This document shows positions 1-7,380 of a stretch of 17,702 bases of DNA, one piece after another. Positions within the stretch are counted from its first letter, which is position 1. Every line of letters starts with the position of its first letter. Both the position numbers and the translations under genes were made by a program. Under the pieces are notes generated by a model, which saw only the letters and a program-made list of their open reading frames with translations, was not told where the DNA came from and did not search any database. This DNA comes from RGIG1828 sp045536915. GTDB lineage: Bacteria > Bacillota > Clostridia > UMGS1810. The stretch spans positions 1 to 17,702 of the forward strand of contig JAZSOL010000078.1 in the NCBI GenBank assembly GCA_045536915.1, given 5' to 3'.

Positions 1-90
1 CAACAATCCGGTGGATTGTTGAATAGCCGAGTGTCCCTCCAAAGAATGCGAGCTGAAAGCGAAGTATGATTTGGTGAGATAAAAAGGCAG
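1..90. repeat. Possible dispersed intergenic repeat with a terminal 9-bp hairpin
   Basis: Bases 1-21 form a perfect inverted repeat, CAACAATCC and GGATTGTTG around a GGT centre, with no T-run after it on either strand, so it is not a normal terminator. The following stretch (22-80) is richer in G and C than the other spacers here, has no credible ORF, and contains short near-repeats of a GCGA..GAAAGCGAAG type. Its style resembles multicopy intergenic elements in gut Clostridia genomes, but that is recollection and not a search. No second copy is in the window, and the left boundary is cut by the window edge. Confidence 0.3.
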
Positions 91-122
91 AAAAAGAGCC
101 CTTAACCAACGAGGTTAAAGGC
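91..122 (-). terminator. Rho-independent terminator of tRNA-Leu
   Basis: On the minus strand a 10-bp stem (arms at 113-122 and 98-107, one G-U pair) closes a 5-nt loop and is followed two bases later by five T residues (91-95). It lies 8 nt beyond the tRNA 3' end. This is the expected end of a single-tRNA transcript. Confidence 0.75.
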
Positions 123-130
123 ACAAATAA

Positions 131-210
131 TGCGGGCGAAGGGACTTGAACCCCCACGGTTTCCCGCCAGAACCTAAATCTGGTGCGTCTGCCAATTCCG
201 CCACGCCCGC
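131..210 (-). tRNA. tRNA-Leu, anticodon UAG
   Basis: Read on the minus strand, the 7-bp acceptor stem GCGGGCG/CGCCCGC is followed by discriminator A at 131. The anticodon stem CCAGA/TCTGG encloses TTTAGGT, giving anticodon TAG, which reads CUN leucine codons. A CGG-GAAA-CCG variable arm and a GTTCAAG T loop complete a class II leucine tRNA. The terminal CCA is not encoded, because the bases after 131 read TTA, so it must be added by CCA nucleotidyltransferase. The gene stands alone, with a promoter at 243-272 and a terminator at 91-122. Confidence 0.96.
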
Positions 211-215
211 ATATA

Positions 216-242
216 ATATGAGTTCGAAAATCGAACTCATAT
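216..242. repeat. 12-bp perfect dyad between the tRNA-Leu promoter and the gene
   Basis: Arms 216-227 and 231-242 are perfectly complementary around AAA, with core GAGTTCGA/TCGAACTC. The dyad touches the -10 box (243-248), and the predicted start of transcription (about 235) falls inside it. It may be an operator or a 5' leader hairpin removed when RNase P matures the tRNA. No regulator is recognised. Confidence 0.5.
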
Positions 243-272
243 ATAATATCATATATACTGCACTGTTGTCAA
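243..272 (-). promoter_or_regulatory. Sigma-A promoter of tRNA-Leu
   Basis: On the minus strand, TTGACA (267-272) and TATTAT (243-248) are separated by 18 bp, about 33 bp ahead of the tRNA 5' end. The perfect -35 hexamer fits a strongly expressed stable RNA gene. Confidence 0.75.
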
Positions 273-315
273 CACTTTTTTTAAAAATCAAACAACTGTT
301 TTATAACATATACTG

Positions 316-1683
316 TTATCTTTCGTCAATAGGAACATAAATCTTTGCTTTCTTTCTGCATAAGCTTTTATATGCCGGACGTATAATACGTCCTCCACAC
401 ACGGATTCTTCTATTCTGTGTGCACACCATCCGGCAGTTCTTGATATTGCAAAAAGAGGAGTAAACATTTCAAGCGGTATTCCAAGCATTTTATACACAA
501 ATCCCGAATAAAAATCAACATTTGCGCAAAGAACTTTCGAATCCCCCTTAACATCTGCAAAAACCTGAGGAGCAAGTTTTTCGATTCTGTTGTATAAATC
601 AAATTCCTCGGAAAGATTCTTATCTTTTGAAAGTTTTTCGGCTTTTTCTTTCAGTATGTTAGTTCTCGGGTCAGATAGCGTGTAGACAGCGTGACCCATT
701 CCATATATAAGACCGCTTTTGTCATTTGCTTTTTTGCGTACTATTTTGGAAAGATAATCATATATTTCCTTGTCGTTCGACCAGTCGCGGACGTTCTTTT
801 TGATATTGTCCATCATACGTATAACCTGAGCGTTTGCTCCGCCGTGCTTTGGACCTTTCAGAGAGCTTATTGCACCCGCAATGGCTGAGTATGTATCGGT
901 TCCCGAAGATGAAAGAACTCTGCATGTGAAAGCTGAGTTATTGCCGCCGCCGTGCTCTGCGTGGAGCATAAGGGTAGTGTCAAGAACTTCTGCATCAAAT
1001 TGAGTAAATTCTTTTCTGGGACTTAACATTCTCAAAAGATTTTCAGCAATTGAAAGATTGGGTTTTGGCTGATGCAAAATAAGACTCTTCTTGTCGAAAT
1101 GATGTTTTTTTGCACTGTAGCCGTAAACTGCAATAAGCGGCATTCTTGCAATCAACTGAACGCACTGCTTGAGCATATTTTCAACACTGCATTCATCCGG
1201 ATTGTCGTCATATGAATATAATGTCAGAACAGATCTTGCCATTTTGTTCATTATATCACGGCTTGGCGCTTTAAGAATCATATCTTCAGCGAAATAATCC
1301 GGAAGCTCTCTGATTGTTGCAAGATACTCGCAAAATGCTTCCAATTCAGATTTCGTGGGGAGAGTGCCCATAAGAAGAAGATAGCATATTTCTTCAAAAC
1401 CGTATCTTCTGTTAATTCCTGCATCAGCAGCCAAATCGTTTATATCATATCCTCTGTAGGAGAGTTCGCCGGGGATGGCGGTTTTTTCGTCTTCGCTCAC
1501 AACGTATCCATGCACTTCGCTAACGTTTGTAAGACCTGCAATAACACCGGAACCGTCGCGATTTCTGAGACCTCTTTTTACATTGTATTTGCCATATTCA
1601 GATGGATCAACATAATAGCAATCGTAGGCTTTATTAGTCATTGATTCCATCACGGTGCTTTCGCTGTTATTAGTTAAATCCAT
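316..1683 (-). CDS. gltA: Citrate synthase (455 aa)
   Basis: Condenses acetyl-CoA and oxaloacetate to citrate in the cytoplasm. In anaerobic Clostridia this normally feeds 2-oxoglutarate and glutamate synthesis rather than a full TCA cycle. Citrate synthase landmarks, numbered from the chosen start, are HAEHGGGN (241-248), GPKHGGAN (278-284, likely catalytic His280), GMGHAVYTLSDPR (328-340, His331) and NVDFYSG (388-394, Asp390). The GHAV form at His331 is like the eukaryotic GYGHAV motif rather than the commoner bacterial GHRVY. The start is ATG at 1683, placed about 9 nt after AAGGTGG. The open frame runs four codons upstream to a GTG, but those codons overlap the ribosome site. A promoter lies at 1713-1741, and the gene appears monocistronic. 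No neighbouring aconitase or isocitrate dehydrogenase gene is present. 2-methylcitrate synthase activity cannot be excluded. Confidence 0.93.
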   Translation of the reverse strand: MDLTNNSESTVMESMTNKAYDCYYVDPSEYGKYNVKRGLRNRDGSGVIAGLTNVSEVHGYVVSEDEKTAIPGELSYRGYDINDLAADAGINRRYGFEEICYLLLMGTLPTKSELEAFCEYLATIRELPDYFAEDMILKAPSRDIMNKMARSVLTLYSYDDNPDECSVENMLKQCVQLIARMPLIAVYGYSAKKHHFDKKSLILHQPKPNLSIAENLLRMLSPRKEFTQFDAEVLDTTLMLHAEHGGGNNSAFTCRVLSSSGTDTYSAIAGAISSLKGPKHGGANAQVIRMMDNIKKNVRDWSNDKEIYDYLSKIVRKKANDKSGLIYGMGHAVYTLSDPRTNILKEKAEKLSKDKNLSEEFDLYNRIEKLAPQVFADVKGDSKVLCANVDFYSGFVYKMLGIPLEMFTPLFAISRTAGWCAHRIEESVCGGRIIRPAYKSLCRKKAKIYVPIDER

Positions 1684-1712
1684 TTTCAACACCACCTTAA
1701 AGTATATTATGA

Positions 1713-1741
1713 ATTATAGCACAAAAATTCTTGCAAATCAA
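1713..1741 (-). promoter_or_regulatory. Sigma-A promoter of citrate synthase
   Basis: On the minus strand, TTGATT (1736-1741), a 17-bp spacer and TATAAT (1713-1718) lie about 30 bp ahead of the start codon, so the 5' leader is short. The rest of the divergent spacer (1742-1841) is very AT-rich. I saw no confident sigma-E type promoter for spoIID there. Confidence 0.75.
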
Positions 1742-1841
1742 CAATAATTTTAAAATGGTTCTAATTACTGTGAATTTTGTATATAATAGTAAATATATTG
1801 TATTTTTTTAGTTTATTTTTCTGTTTGGAGTATGATGATAA

Positions 1842-2777
1842 ATGAAGGATTGCATTTTGTGGCTTGCATTTTTGATGATTGTTCTTATTGTATTTCCCGT
1901 AGTCTTTTATATATTTTCCAATAACGTTAACTTCAATTCTGATGGCGATATAATAACACTCTATGACCATAAAAGCAAAATGATGCATAAAATTGAACTT
2001 GAAGAATATCTTGTCGGTGTTGTGAGCGCAGAAATGCCTGCTGTGTTTAGTGAGGAAGCCCTCAAAGCGCAGAGTGTTGCCGCAAGAACCTATGCAATGA
2101 AAAAAATCAACTCAGGAACCGATGCTCATCCCCAGGCTGAACTCTGCACTGATTATGCCCACTGTCAGGCATATGTTTCCCCTGAAGAACAAAAGGAAAA
2201 ATGGGGGAGTGATTACGGTAAGAATATGTCAAAAATAAAAAAAAGTGTGTATTCTACGAAAGGCGAGTATCTTTCCTATAACGGCGAAGTTGCCGTTGCG
2301 GTTTTTCATTCCTGCAGTAACGGGATTACAGAAAAAGCGTCTGATGTGTGGGGTGGAGATGTTCCGTATCTGACAAACGTGCCAAGCGAAGGGGATTTTG
2401 AACGCGATGACTATTGCAGTAAAAAAGAATTGACAGTTGAAGAATTTGTTCAAACGGTTTCACAATTTTGCGGCAAAGAGCTTTCGGATATAGAAGAACT
2501 TATGGGGGATATCAAATACACATCCGGCGAGAACGTTGCTTCGATAAAGCTGTGTGATATTGAATTTTCCGGGGTTGATGTGAGGAAAATGTTCGGTCTT
2601 CGTTCAACAGCTTTTGATATATCTTTTGTTGATGATAAAGTGATTTTTGATGTATACGGAAACGGACATGGAGTAGGTATGAGTCAGTACGGTGCAGATT
2701 CAATGGCAAAAAAAGGCAAAACATATGCCCTGATTCTTTCTCATTATTACCCCGGAACAGAACTTAAAAAACAATGA
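1842..2777 (+). CDS. spoIID: Stage II sporulation protein D, peptidoglycan lytic enzyme
   Basis: SpoIID is a mother-cell lytic transglycosylase that works with SpoIIM and SpoIIP to degrade septal and forespore peptidoglycan during engulfment. The 311-aa protein has a short cytoplasmic start, one membrane segment at about residues 5-27, and then the SpoIID domain. The catalytic Glu is E64 in VSAEMP. AVAARTYA-like core residues follow at about 78-85, the cysteine/histidine cluster CTDYAHCQAY (102-111) matches the metal-linked region of clostridial SpoIID, and the C-terminus has the typical GxGVGMSQYGA and HYYPGTEL motifs. The start ATG has GGAG 11 nt upstream. spoIIQ lies 83 bp downstream on the same strand. 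The promoter is probably sigma-E dependent from family knowledge, but I could not place its boxes. Confidence 0.94.
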   Translation: MKDCILWLAFLMIVLIVFPVVFYIFSNNVNFNSDGDIITLYDHKSKMMHKIELEEYLVGVVSAEMPAVFSEEALKAQSVAARTYAMKKINSGTDAHPQAELCTDYAHCQAYVSPEEQKEKWGSDYGKNMSKIKKSVYSTKGEYLSYNGEVAVAVFHSCSNGITEKASDVWGGDVPYLTNVPSEGDFERDDYCSKKELTVEEFVQTVSQFCGKELSDIEELMGDIKYTSGENVASIKLCDIEFSGVDVRKMFGLRSTAFDISFVDDKVIFDVYGNGHGVGMSQYGADSMAKKGKTYALILSHYYPGTELKKQ

Positions 2778-2789
2778 TTTTAATAACTT

Positions 2790-2827
2790 GAAATGTCAAC
2801 ATTTCCTTATTATGTATAAATAATAAG
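2790..2827. repeat. Two adjacent dyads in the spoIID-spoIIQ spacer
   Basis: GAAATGT/ACATTTC (2790-2796 and 2799-2805) is followed directly by CTTATTAT/ATAATAAG (2806-2813 and 2820-2827). Neither has a proper T-run, so they are weak as terminators. They may bound the transcription units of the two sporulation genes, which in Bacillus are made in different compartments. Confidence 0.35.
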
Positions 2828-2860
2828 AAAACGTGTAATCATATCGGTGAGGTGTTTCTT

Positions 2861-3592
2861 ATGAAAGAGATAAAATTTACCGATCAAACAAAAGCAAAAA
2901 AAATTATTGATGTTTTTTTAGTGGTTGCAATATTTGCTCTTTGTATTGTGACTGTTGTTGCAACGAATAATTCAAAAAAATACGAAGATGAAAGTGCAAC
3001 GGCAACCCAGACCAACACAGATTCTGTTGATTATCCTGAAGATAGCGGAAGTGATGAAAATGGAATCACTGAAAACAGCGATGCCGAAACAACTGAGGAT
3101 GTTGAAAAAACGGAAACAAACAGTGAAACAGAATATATAAGCGTAGCAGATGAAAATATAGTTTCCGAAGAATCATTGTTGCAACCTCCGGAATTTATGT
3201 TGCCATTAAACGGTGAATTAATAAGAGAGTACAGTATAGATAAACCAATATACAATCAAACAATGGATGATTGGCGGATTCACACAGGAATAGATATAAG
3301 CTCGCAATCAGGCACCGACGTGGTGGCGGCGGAAAGTGGTACTGTGAAATTCCGGGGATTTGATGCAAGGCTTGGATATACTGTTATTATAAGCCGCAAC
3401 AACTTTGAGTGCATCTATGCATCGCTTGAAAGTGTTATTCCCGTTAATGAGGGTGATAAAATATCCAAAGGAGAAATTATAGGACATATCGGAAGCAGTA
3501 TGATTTCAGAAATCTGCGATAAGGCGCATCTGCATTTTGAAATAAAAATTGATAATGAATATGTTAATCCTGAAGAATATCTGAATATGTAA
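2861..3592 (+). CDS. spoIIQ: SpoIIQ-like M23 (LytM) sporulation protein
   Basis: SpoIIQ is the forespore membrane protein that pairs with SpoIIIAH across the intermembrane space during and after engulfment. The 243-aa protein has a membrane segment at about 17-34, an acidic Ser/Thr/Glu-rich linker (about 36-105) and a LytM/M23 domain (about 112-243). Metal ligands appear intact: HTGID (H141, D145) and HLHFE (H223, H225). The usual YxHL motif reads YASL (187-190), as in the YQSL I recall from Bacillus SpoIIQ, and this favours SpoIIQ over a generic M23 hydrolase. The start is ATG 2861, six nt after GAGGTG. A GTG at 2852 in the same frame overlaps that ribosome site and is rejected. Its place after spoIID supports the call. 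Clostridial SpoIIQ proteins generally keep the zinc site, whereas the Bacillus one is degenerate. Confidence 0.85.
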   Translation: MKEIKFTDQTKAKKIIDVFLVVAIFALCIVTVVATNNSKKYEDESATATQTNTDSVDYPEDSGSDENGITENSDAETTEDVEKTETNSETEYISVADENIVSEESLLQPPEFMLPLNGELIREYSIDKPIYNQTMDDWRIHTGIDISSQSGTDVVAAESGTVKFRGFDARLGYTVIISRNNFECIYASLESVIPVNEGDKISKGEIIGHIGSSMISEICDKAHLHFEIKIDNEYVNPEEYLNM

Positions 3593-3595
3593 TAT

Positions 3596-3627
3596 AAAAG
3601 GCATACAGTTTGGGCTGTATGCCTTTT
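3596..3627. terminator. Bidirectional terminator between spoIIQ and gpmI
   Basis: A perfect 13-bp stem (3596-3608 and 3615-3627) with a 6-nt loop has A residues on one side and T residues on the other, so it can end transcription from both convergent units. It begins 3 nt after the spoIIQ stop and 11 nt beyond the gpmI stop. Confidence 0.9.
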
Positions 3628-3638
3628 GATATGAATAA

Positions 3639-5168
3639 TTATTTTTCAATAATGCTTTCGCCGCTCATTTCTGATGGGATATCAAGATTCATGATATCGA
3701 GCATTGTTGGTGCAAGGTCAGCAAGTCTTCCTGATTTAAGCTTGATGTCTCCAAGACCCGAAACAATAAGGGGTACAACATTTGTTGTGTGAGCAGTGAA
3801 TACGGATTTGTCAGACGGGTCAATCATTTGTTCGGCATTTCCGTGGTCTGCAGTGATAAGAATCACGCCGCCCATTTCTTTAACCTTATCATAGATTTTT
3901 CCAATGCTCTGATCAACCGCTTCAACAGCTTTGACAGCGGCATCCATATCGCCTGTGTGACCAACCATATCGCAGTTTGCATAGTTGAGAATAACCACGT
4001 CATATTTGTTGGTATCGAGTGCTTCAAGGAGCTTGTCGGTTACTTCATATGCACTCATTTCAGGCTGAAGGTCATATGTTGCAACTTTAGGAGAAGCAAT
4101 AAGAATTCTGTCTTCACCTTCATATACTTTTTCCACGCCGCCGTTAAAGAAGAATGTAACGTGAGCGTATTTTTCTGTTTCAGCAATTCTGAGCTGCTTG
4201 AGTCCGAGTTTGCTCAAATATTCTCCGAGAGTATTTTCAAGAGTCTGAGGCTTGAATGCAACCTTTACATTCGGCATGCTTGCATCATACTGAGTCATAC
4301 ATACGAAATAAGTTTTAAAGAATTTTCTTTCAAAACCGTCAAATGCTTCGTCAACAATTGTTCTTGTGATTTCTCTTGCACGATCAGGTCTGAAATTGAA
4401 AAATACAACGCTGTCATTTTCTTTCAAAACGCCGTTGGGTTTGTTGTCTGTTGTAATAACAGTTGGAACAACAAATTCGTCGGTAACATCTTCATTATAC
4501 GATTTTTCAATTGCAGTAACTGCACTTTCGGAAAAATTACCCTTGCCGTAAACAATTGCATCGTAAGCCTGGCATACTCTTTCCCAACAATTATCACAAT
4601 CCATTACATAATATCTGCCCATAACGGTTGCAATCTGACCATATTCAATGTTTCTGATTTTTTCAACAAGAAGCTTTGCAAAGTCAACACCGCTGGTGGG
4701 GGATACGTCTCTTCCGTCAAGGAAGCAATGCACAAAAGTGTTTTTAACACCTTTTTTCTTTGCAAGTTCCAGAATTCCGAAAAGATGGTTTATGTGGCTG
4801 TGAACACCGCCATCTGAAAGAAGCCCCATAACATGAAGGTCTGAATCGTTTTTGATACAGTTGTCACAAGCGTTTACGAGTTCTTCGTTTTCAAAGAAAT
4901 CACCGTCTTCAATAGATTTTGTTATTCTTGTGAGTTCCTGATAAACAATTCTTCCGGCACCGATGTTTGTGTGTCCAACTTCCGAGTTGCCCATCTGCCC
5001 GTCGGGAAGACCAACGTCAAGACCACTTGCGTGAATAACAGTTGAGGGATTATTCGCAAAAATCTCATCCATTCTGGGAGTTTTTGCAGTGTATATGGCA
5101 TTTCCATCAGTGATTTCGCTCTTGCCATATCCATCGAGGATAGCAAGAACAATCGGTTTTTTACTCAT
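3639..5168 (-). CDS. gpmI: 2,3-bisphosphoglycerate-independent phosphoglycerate mutase
   Basis: Interconverts 3- and 2-phosphoglycerate in glycolysis and gluconeogenesis, using two Mn ions and a phosphoserine intermediate. At 509 aa it matches the usual length of about 510. Visible landmarks are LDGYG with metal ligand D12, the phosphorylated Ser62 in MGNSEVGHTNIGAGR, HSHINHLFG, DGRDVSP, RPDRAREITR and the C-terminal metal site ADHGNAEQM. The start is ATG 5168, eight nt after AAAGGA. The open frame extends 13 codons further, but that stretch contains the ribosome site and would overlap tpiA. It is the last gene of pgk-tpiA-gpmI, 25 nt after the tpiA stop, and ends at the terminator at 3596-3627. 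Confidence 0.96.
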   Translation of the reverse strand: MSKKPIVLAILDGYGKSEITDGNAIYTAKTPRMDEIFANNPSTVIHASGLDVGLPDGQMGNSEVGHTNIGAGRIVYQELTRITKSIEDGDFFENEELVNACDNCIKNDSDLHVMGLLSDGGVHSHINHLFGILELAKKKGVKNTFVHCFLDGRDVSPTSGVDFAKLLVEKIRNIEYGQIATVMGRYYVMDCDNCWERVCQAYDAIVYGKGNFSESAVTAIEKSYNEDVTDEFVVPTVITTDNKPNGVLKENDSVVFFNFRPDRAREITRTIVDEAFDGFERKFFKTYFVCMTQYDASMPNVKVAFKPQTLENTLGEYLSKLGLKQLRIAETEKYAHVTFFFNGGVEKVYEGEDRILIASPKVATYDLQPEMSAYEVTDKLLEALDTNKYDVVILNYANCDMVGHTGDMDAAVKAVEAVDQSIGKIYDKVKEMGGVILITADHGNAEQMIDPSDKSVFTAHTTNVVPLIVSGLGDIKLKSGRLADLAPTMLDIMNLDIPSEMSGESIIEK

Positions 5169-5193
5169 AATTTCAATCCTTTCAAAACGTATC

Positions 5194-5940
5194 TCAGCTA
5201 TTAACAATTATGCTGAAATCTTCAGCTTTAAGGCTTGCACCGCCAACGAGACCGCCATCGATATCTTCTTTTGCAAAAAGCTCTGCGCTGTTTTTAGCAT
5301 TAACGCTTCCGCCATACTGAACAACGATTTCATCAGCAGCATCTTTACCGAATACGCTTTCAACAGTGTCTCTGATTGCTTTGCAAACTTCCTGAGCCTG
5401 ATCGCTTGTTGCAGTTTTGCCTGTTCCGATTGCCCAGATGGGTTCATATGCAATTATGCATTTTTTTACCTGTTCTTCTGTGAGTGAACCGAGTGCAATT
5501 TTAGTCTGGAGACTAACGAGTTCAACTGTGATGCCCTGTTCTCTCTGTTCGAGTGATTCACCAACACAGATTATGGGAATAAGATTGTGTTCAAAAGCTT
5601 TAATAACTTTTTTGTTAACTGTTTCGTCGGTTTCAGCAAAATACTGTCTTCTTTCTGAGTGTCCGATTATAACGTATTTAACACCCATTTCTGTGAGCAT
5701 ATCGGGAGCAATTTCGCCGGTGTATGCACCGTTTTCTTCAAAATACATATTCTGCGCGCCAACTTCAATATTTGAACCTTTACATGCTTCAATTGCATTT
5801 GCAAGTGAAGTGTAGGGAACACAAACGATGCATTTGTTTTTTGTGTCTTTAACAAGGGGTTTTAATTCGTTGATAAGTTCGGTTGTCTGTGCAGGTGTTT
5901 TGTTCATTTTCCAGTTACCTGCCACTATAGTCTGTCTCAT
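5194..5940 (-). CDS. tpiA: Triosephosphate isomerase
   Basis: Interconverts dihydroxyacetone phosphate and glyceraldehyde 3-phosphate. The 248-aa length is standard for this TIM barrel. Catalytic residues are in place: K11 in GNWKMN, H94 in IIGHSERR and E166 in AYEPIWAIGTGKTA, which also starts the mobile loop 6. The phosphate-binding QYGGSVNAKN motif follows near the C-terminus. The start ATG has AAAGGAAG about 9 nt upstream. It is the middle gene of the glycolytic operon, but a 92-bp spacer with a long hairpin (5977-6017) separates it from pgk, while gpmI follows after only 25 nt. Confidence 0.97.
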   Translation of the reverse strand: MRQTIVAGNWKMNKTPAQTTELINELKPLVKDTKNKCIVCVPYTSLANAIEACKGSNIEVGAQNMYFEENGAYTGEIAPDMLTEMGVKYVIIGHSERRQYFAETDETVNKKVIKAFEHNLIPIICVGESLEQREQGITVELVSLQTKIALGSLTEEQVKKCIIAYEPIWAIGTGKTATSDQAQEVCKAIRDTVESVFGKDAADEIVVQYGGSVNAKNSAELFAKEDIDGGLVGGASLKAEDFSIIVNS

Positions 5941-5976
5941 ATTATTATCTTCCTTTCAGTGTTATAAAATACACGA

Positions 5977-6017
5977 ACACACAGATGCGTTCTTAATTAA
6001 AAGAACGCTCTGTGTGT
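5977..6017 (-). other. Long hairpin in the pgk-tpiA spacer
   Basis: Arms 5977-5994 and 6001-6017 pair over 17 bp with one bulged base (T5986) around a 6-nt AATTAA loop. In the minus-strand transcript it lies 15 nt after the pgk stop and 36 nt ahead of the tpiA start. After the hairpin the RNA reads TCGTGTATTTTAT, a poor T-run, so strong termination is unlikely. A partial attenuator, an RNA processing site or a 3'-end stabiliser for pgk mRNA would all fit. Confidence 0.75.
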
Positions 6018-6032
6018 CATTATTAATTTAAA

Positions 6033-7226
6033 TTATTTGTCGTTGAGAGCAACAATACCCGGGAGGTCTTTTCCTTCGAGGAATTCAAGAGATGCACCGC
6101 CACCTGTTGAGATGTGGCTCATCTTATCGCCAAGGCCTGCCTGGTTTACAGCTGCAACGCTGTCGCCGCCGCCGATGATTGTTGTAGCATCGATTTCAGC
6201 AAGAGCTGCTGCGATTGCATTTGTACCTTTAGCAAATGTGGGCATTTCAAACACACCCATAGGTCCGTTCCAAACAACTGTTTTTGCGTCTTTGATTGCA
6301 TCTGTGTAGAGTTTGATTGTTTCTTCACCGATGTCAAGACCTTCCCAACCGTCTTCAATATCGCCTTTTGCAACTGTTTTGTGAGGAGCATCGTTGGAGA
6401 ACTCCTGAGCAACAACAGTGTCAACGGGGATGAGAAGTTTAACGCCTTTAGCTTCAGCTTTTTCCATCATTTCTTTAGCGTAGTCGAGGTAGTCAGCTTC
6501 GAGGAGAGAATTACCAACGTTGCCGCCGAGAGCTTTGATGAATGTATATGCCATACCGCCACCAATGATGAGGGTATCAACCTTTTCAAGGAGGTTGTTG
6601 ATAACGGAAATTTTGGAAGAAACTTTGGAACCGCCGAGAATAGCAACGCAAGGTCTCACGGGGTTGTTAACAGCGTTTCCTAAAAATTCGATTTCTTTTT
6701 CAATAAGGTAACCGCAAGCTGCAGTGTCAAGATATTTGGTAACACCAACGTTTGAGCAGTGTGCTCTGTGAGCGGTACCGAAAGCATCGTTAACGAAAAC
6801 GTCTGCGAGTGATGCAAGTTCTTCGCTGAATGTGTCGATGTTTTTGGTTTCTTCTGCACTGTAACTTGTGTTTTCAAGAAGAACAACATCTCCTTCTTTC
6901 ATTTCAGCAACAGCTTTTTTTGCGTTTTCACCAACAACGTTGTCGTCAGCTGCAAAAACAATATCTTTACCGAGTTTTTCGGAAAGTTTCTTTGCAACGG
7001 GAGCAAGAGAAAGTTCAGGCTTGGGTTCGCCCTTGGGTTTACCCATGTGTGAACAAAGGATAACCTTTGCGCCATTTTCGATAAGATATTTGATTGTCGG
7101 AAGAGCTCCGTCGATTCTGGTTTCATCTGTGATGTTTCTGTTTTCATCAAGAGGCACGTTAAAGTCGCATCTTACGAGGACTTTTTTGCCTGAAACCTGA
7201 ATGTCTTCAATTGATTTTTTGTTCAT
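6033..7226 (-). CDS. pgk: Phosphoglycerate kinase
   Basis: Transfers phosphate between 1,3-bisphosphoglycerate and ADP, giving ATP in glycolysis. The 397-aa length is typical. Landmarks are VRCDFNVPLDE (residues 18-28, substrate-binding D21 and N23), the SHMGKPKG basic patch (59-66), the hinge and nucleotide-binding C-domain motifs GGGMAYTF and WNGPMGVFE, and the GGGDSVAA loop near the end. The start is ATG 7226, six nt after GAGGTG. The frame is open 12 codons upstream, but those overlap the ribosome site. It is the first gene of the operon, with a promoter at 7277-7305. gap, which usually precedes pgk in Firmicutes, is not here, since a degV gene lies upstream instead. Confidence 0.97.
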   Translation of the reverse strand: MNKKSIEDIQVSGKKVLVRCDFNVPLDENRNITDETRIDGALPTIKYLIENGAKVILCSHMGKPKGEPKPELSLAPVAKKLSEKLGKDIVFAADDNVVGENAKKAVAEMKEGDVVLLENTSYSAEETKNIDTFSEELASLADVFVNDAFGTAHRAHCSNVGVTKYLDTAACGYLIEKEIEFLGNAVNNPVRPCVAILGGSKVSSKISVINNLLEKVDTLIIGGGMAYTFIKALGGNVGNSLLEADYLDYAKEMMEKAEAKGVKLLIPVDTVVAQEFSNDAPHKTVAKGDIEDGWEGLDIGEETIKLYTDAIKDAKTVVWNGPMGVFEMPTFAKGTNAIAAALAEIDATTIIGGGDSVAAVNQAGLGDKMSHISTGGGASLEFLEGKDLPGIVALNDK

Positions 7227-7276
7227 ATCATTCACCTCATATAAAAATTTTATAAAAAACATATTAAAACACTATA

Positions 7277-7305
7277 ATTGTATAATATTTTATCAAGTTT
7301 TGCAA
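7277..7305 (-). promoter_or_regulatory. Probable sigma-A promoter of pgk-tpiA-gpmI
   Basis: On the minus strand, TTGCAA (7300-7305), 17 bp and TACAAT (7277-7282) lie about 50 bp ahead of the pgk start. No hairpin terminator is visible between degV and this promoter, so read-through from the upstream operon is possible. Confidence 0.55.
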
Positions 7306-7380
7306 GGGTTTTTTTAACATTATTTCAAGATTGTGACATTGATATATTTTTAACAAAATATTCCTCTTTATTATGTGCAA

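Noticed and set aside
250..315. Terminator of citrate synthase
   Set aside because: Short AT-only dyads (for example 301-317) are present downstream of the stop, but no GC stem followed by a T-run is seen. The transcript end is unresolved.
2790..2860. Sigma-F promoter for spoIIQ
   Set aside because: A GTATA occurs at 2814-2818, but no GGnnAnA-type -10 box is found at suitable spacing, so no promoter is claimed.
3789..4817. Long open frame (342 codons) on the plus strand opposite gpmI
   Set aside because: It is antisense to an unmistakable gpmI, has a Cys/Phe-rich composition typical of a shadow frame and shows no domain or ribosome site.
6114..6683. 189-codon open frame on the plus strand opposite pgk
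   Set aside because: It is a shadow of the pgk coding sequence, low-complexity Cys/Phe/Ser content without motifs.
7306..7380. Terminator after degV
   Set aside because: Only a 7-bp A/T stem (ATATTTT/AAAATAT) without a following T-run is visible, so it is too weak to call.
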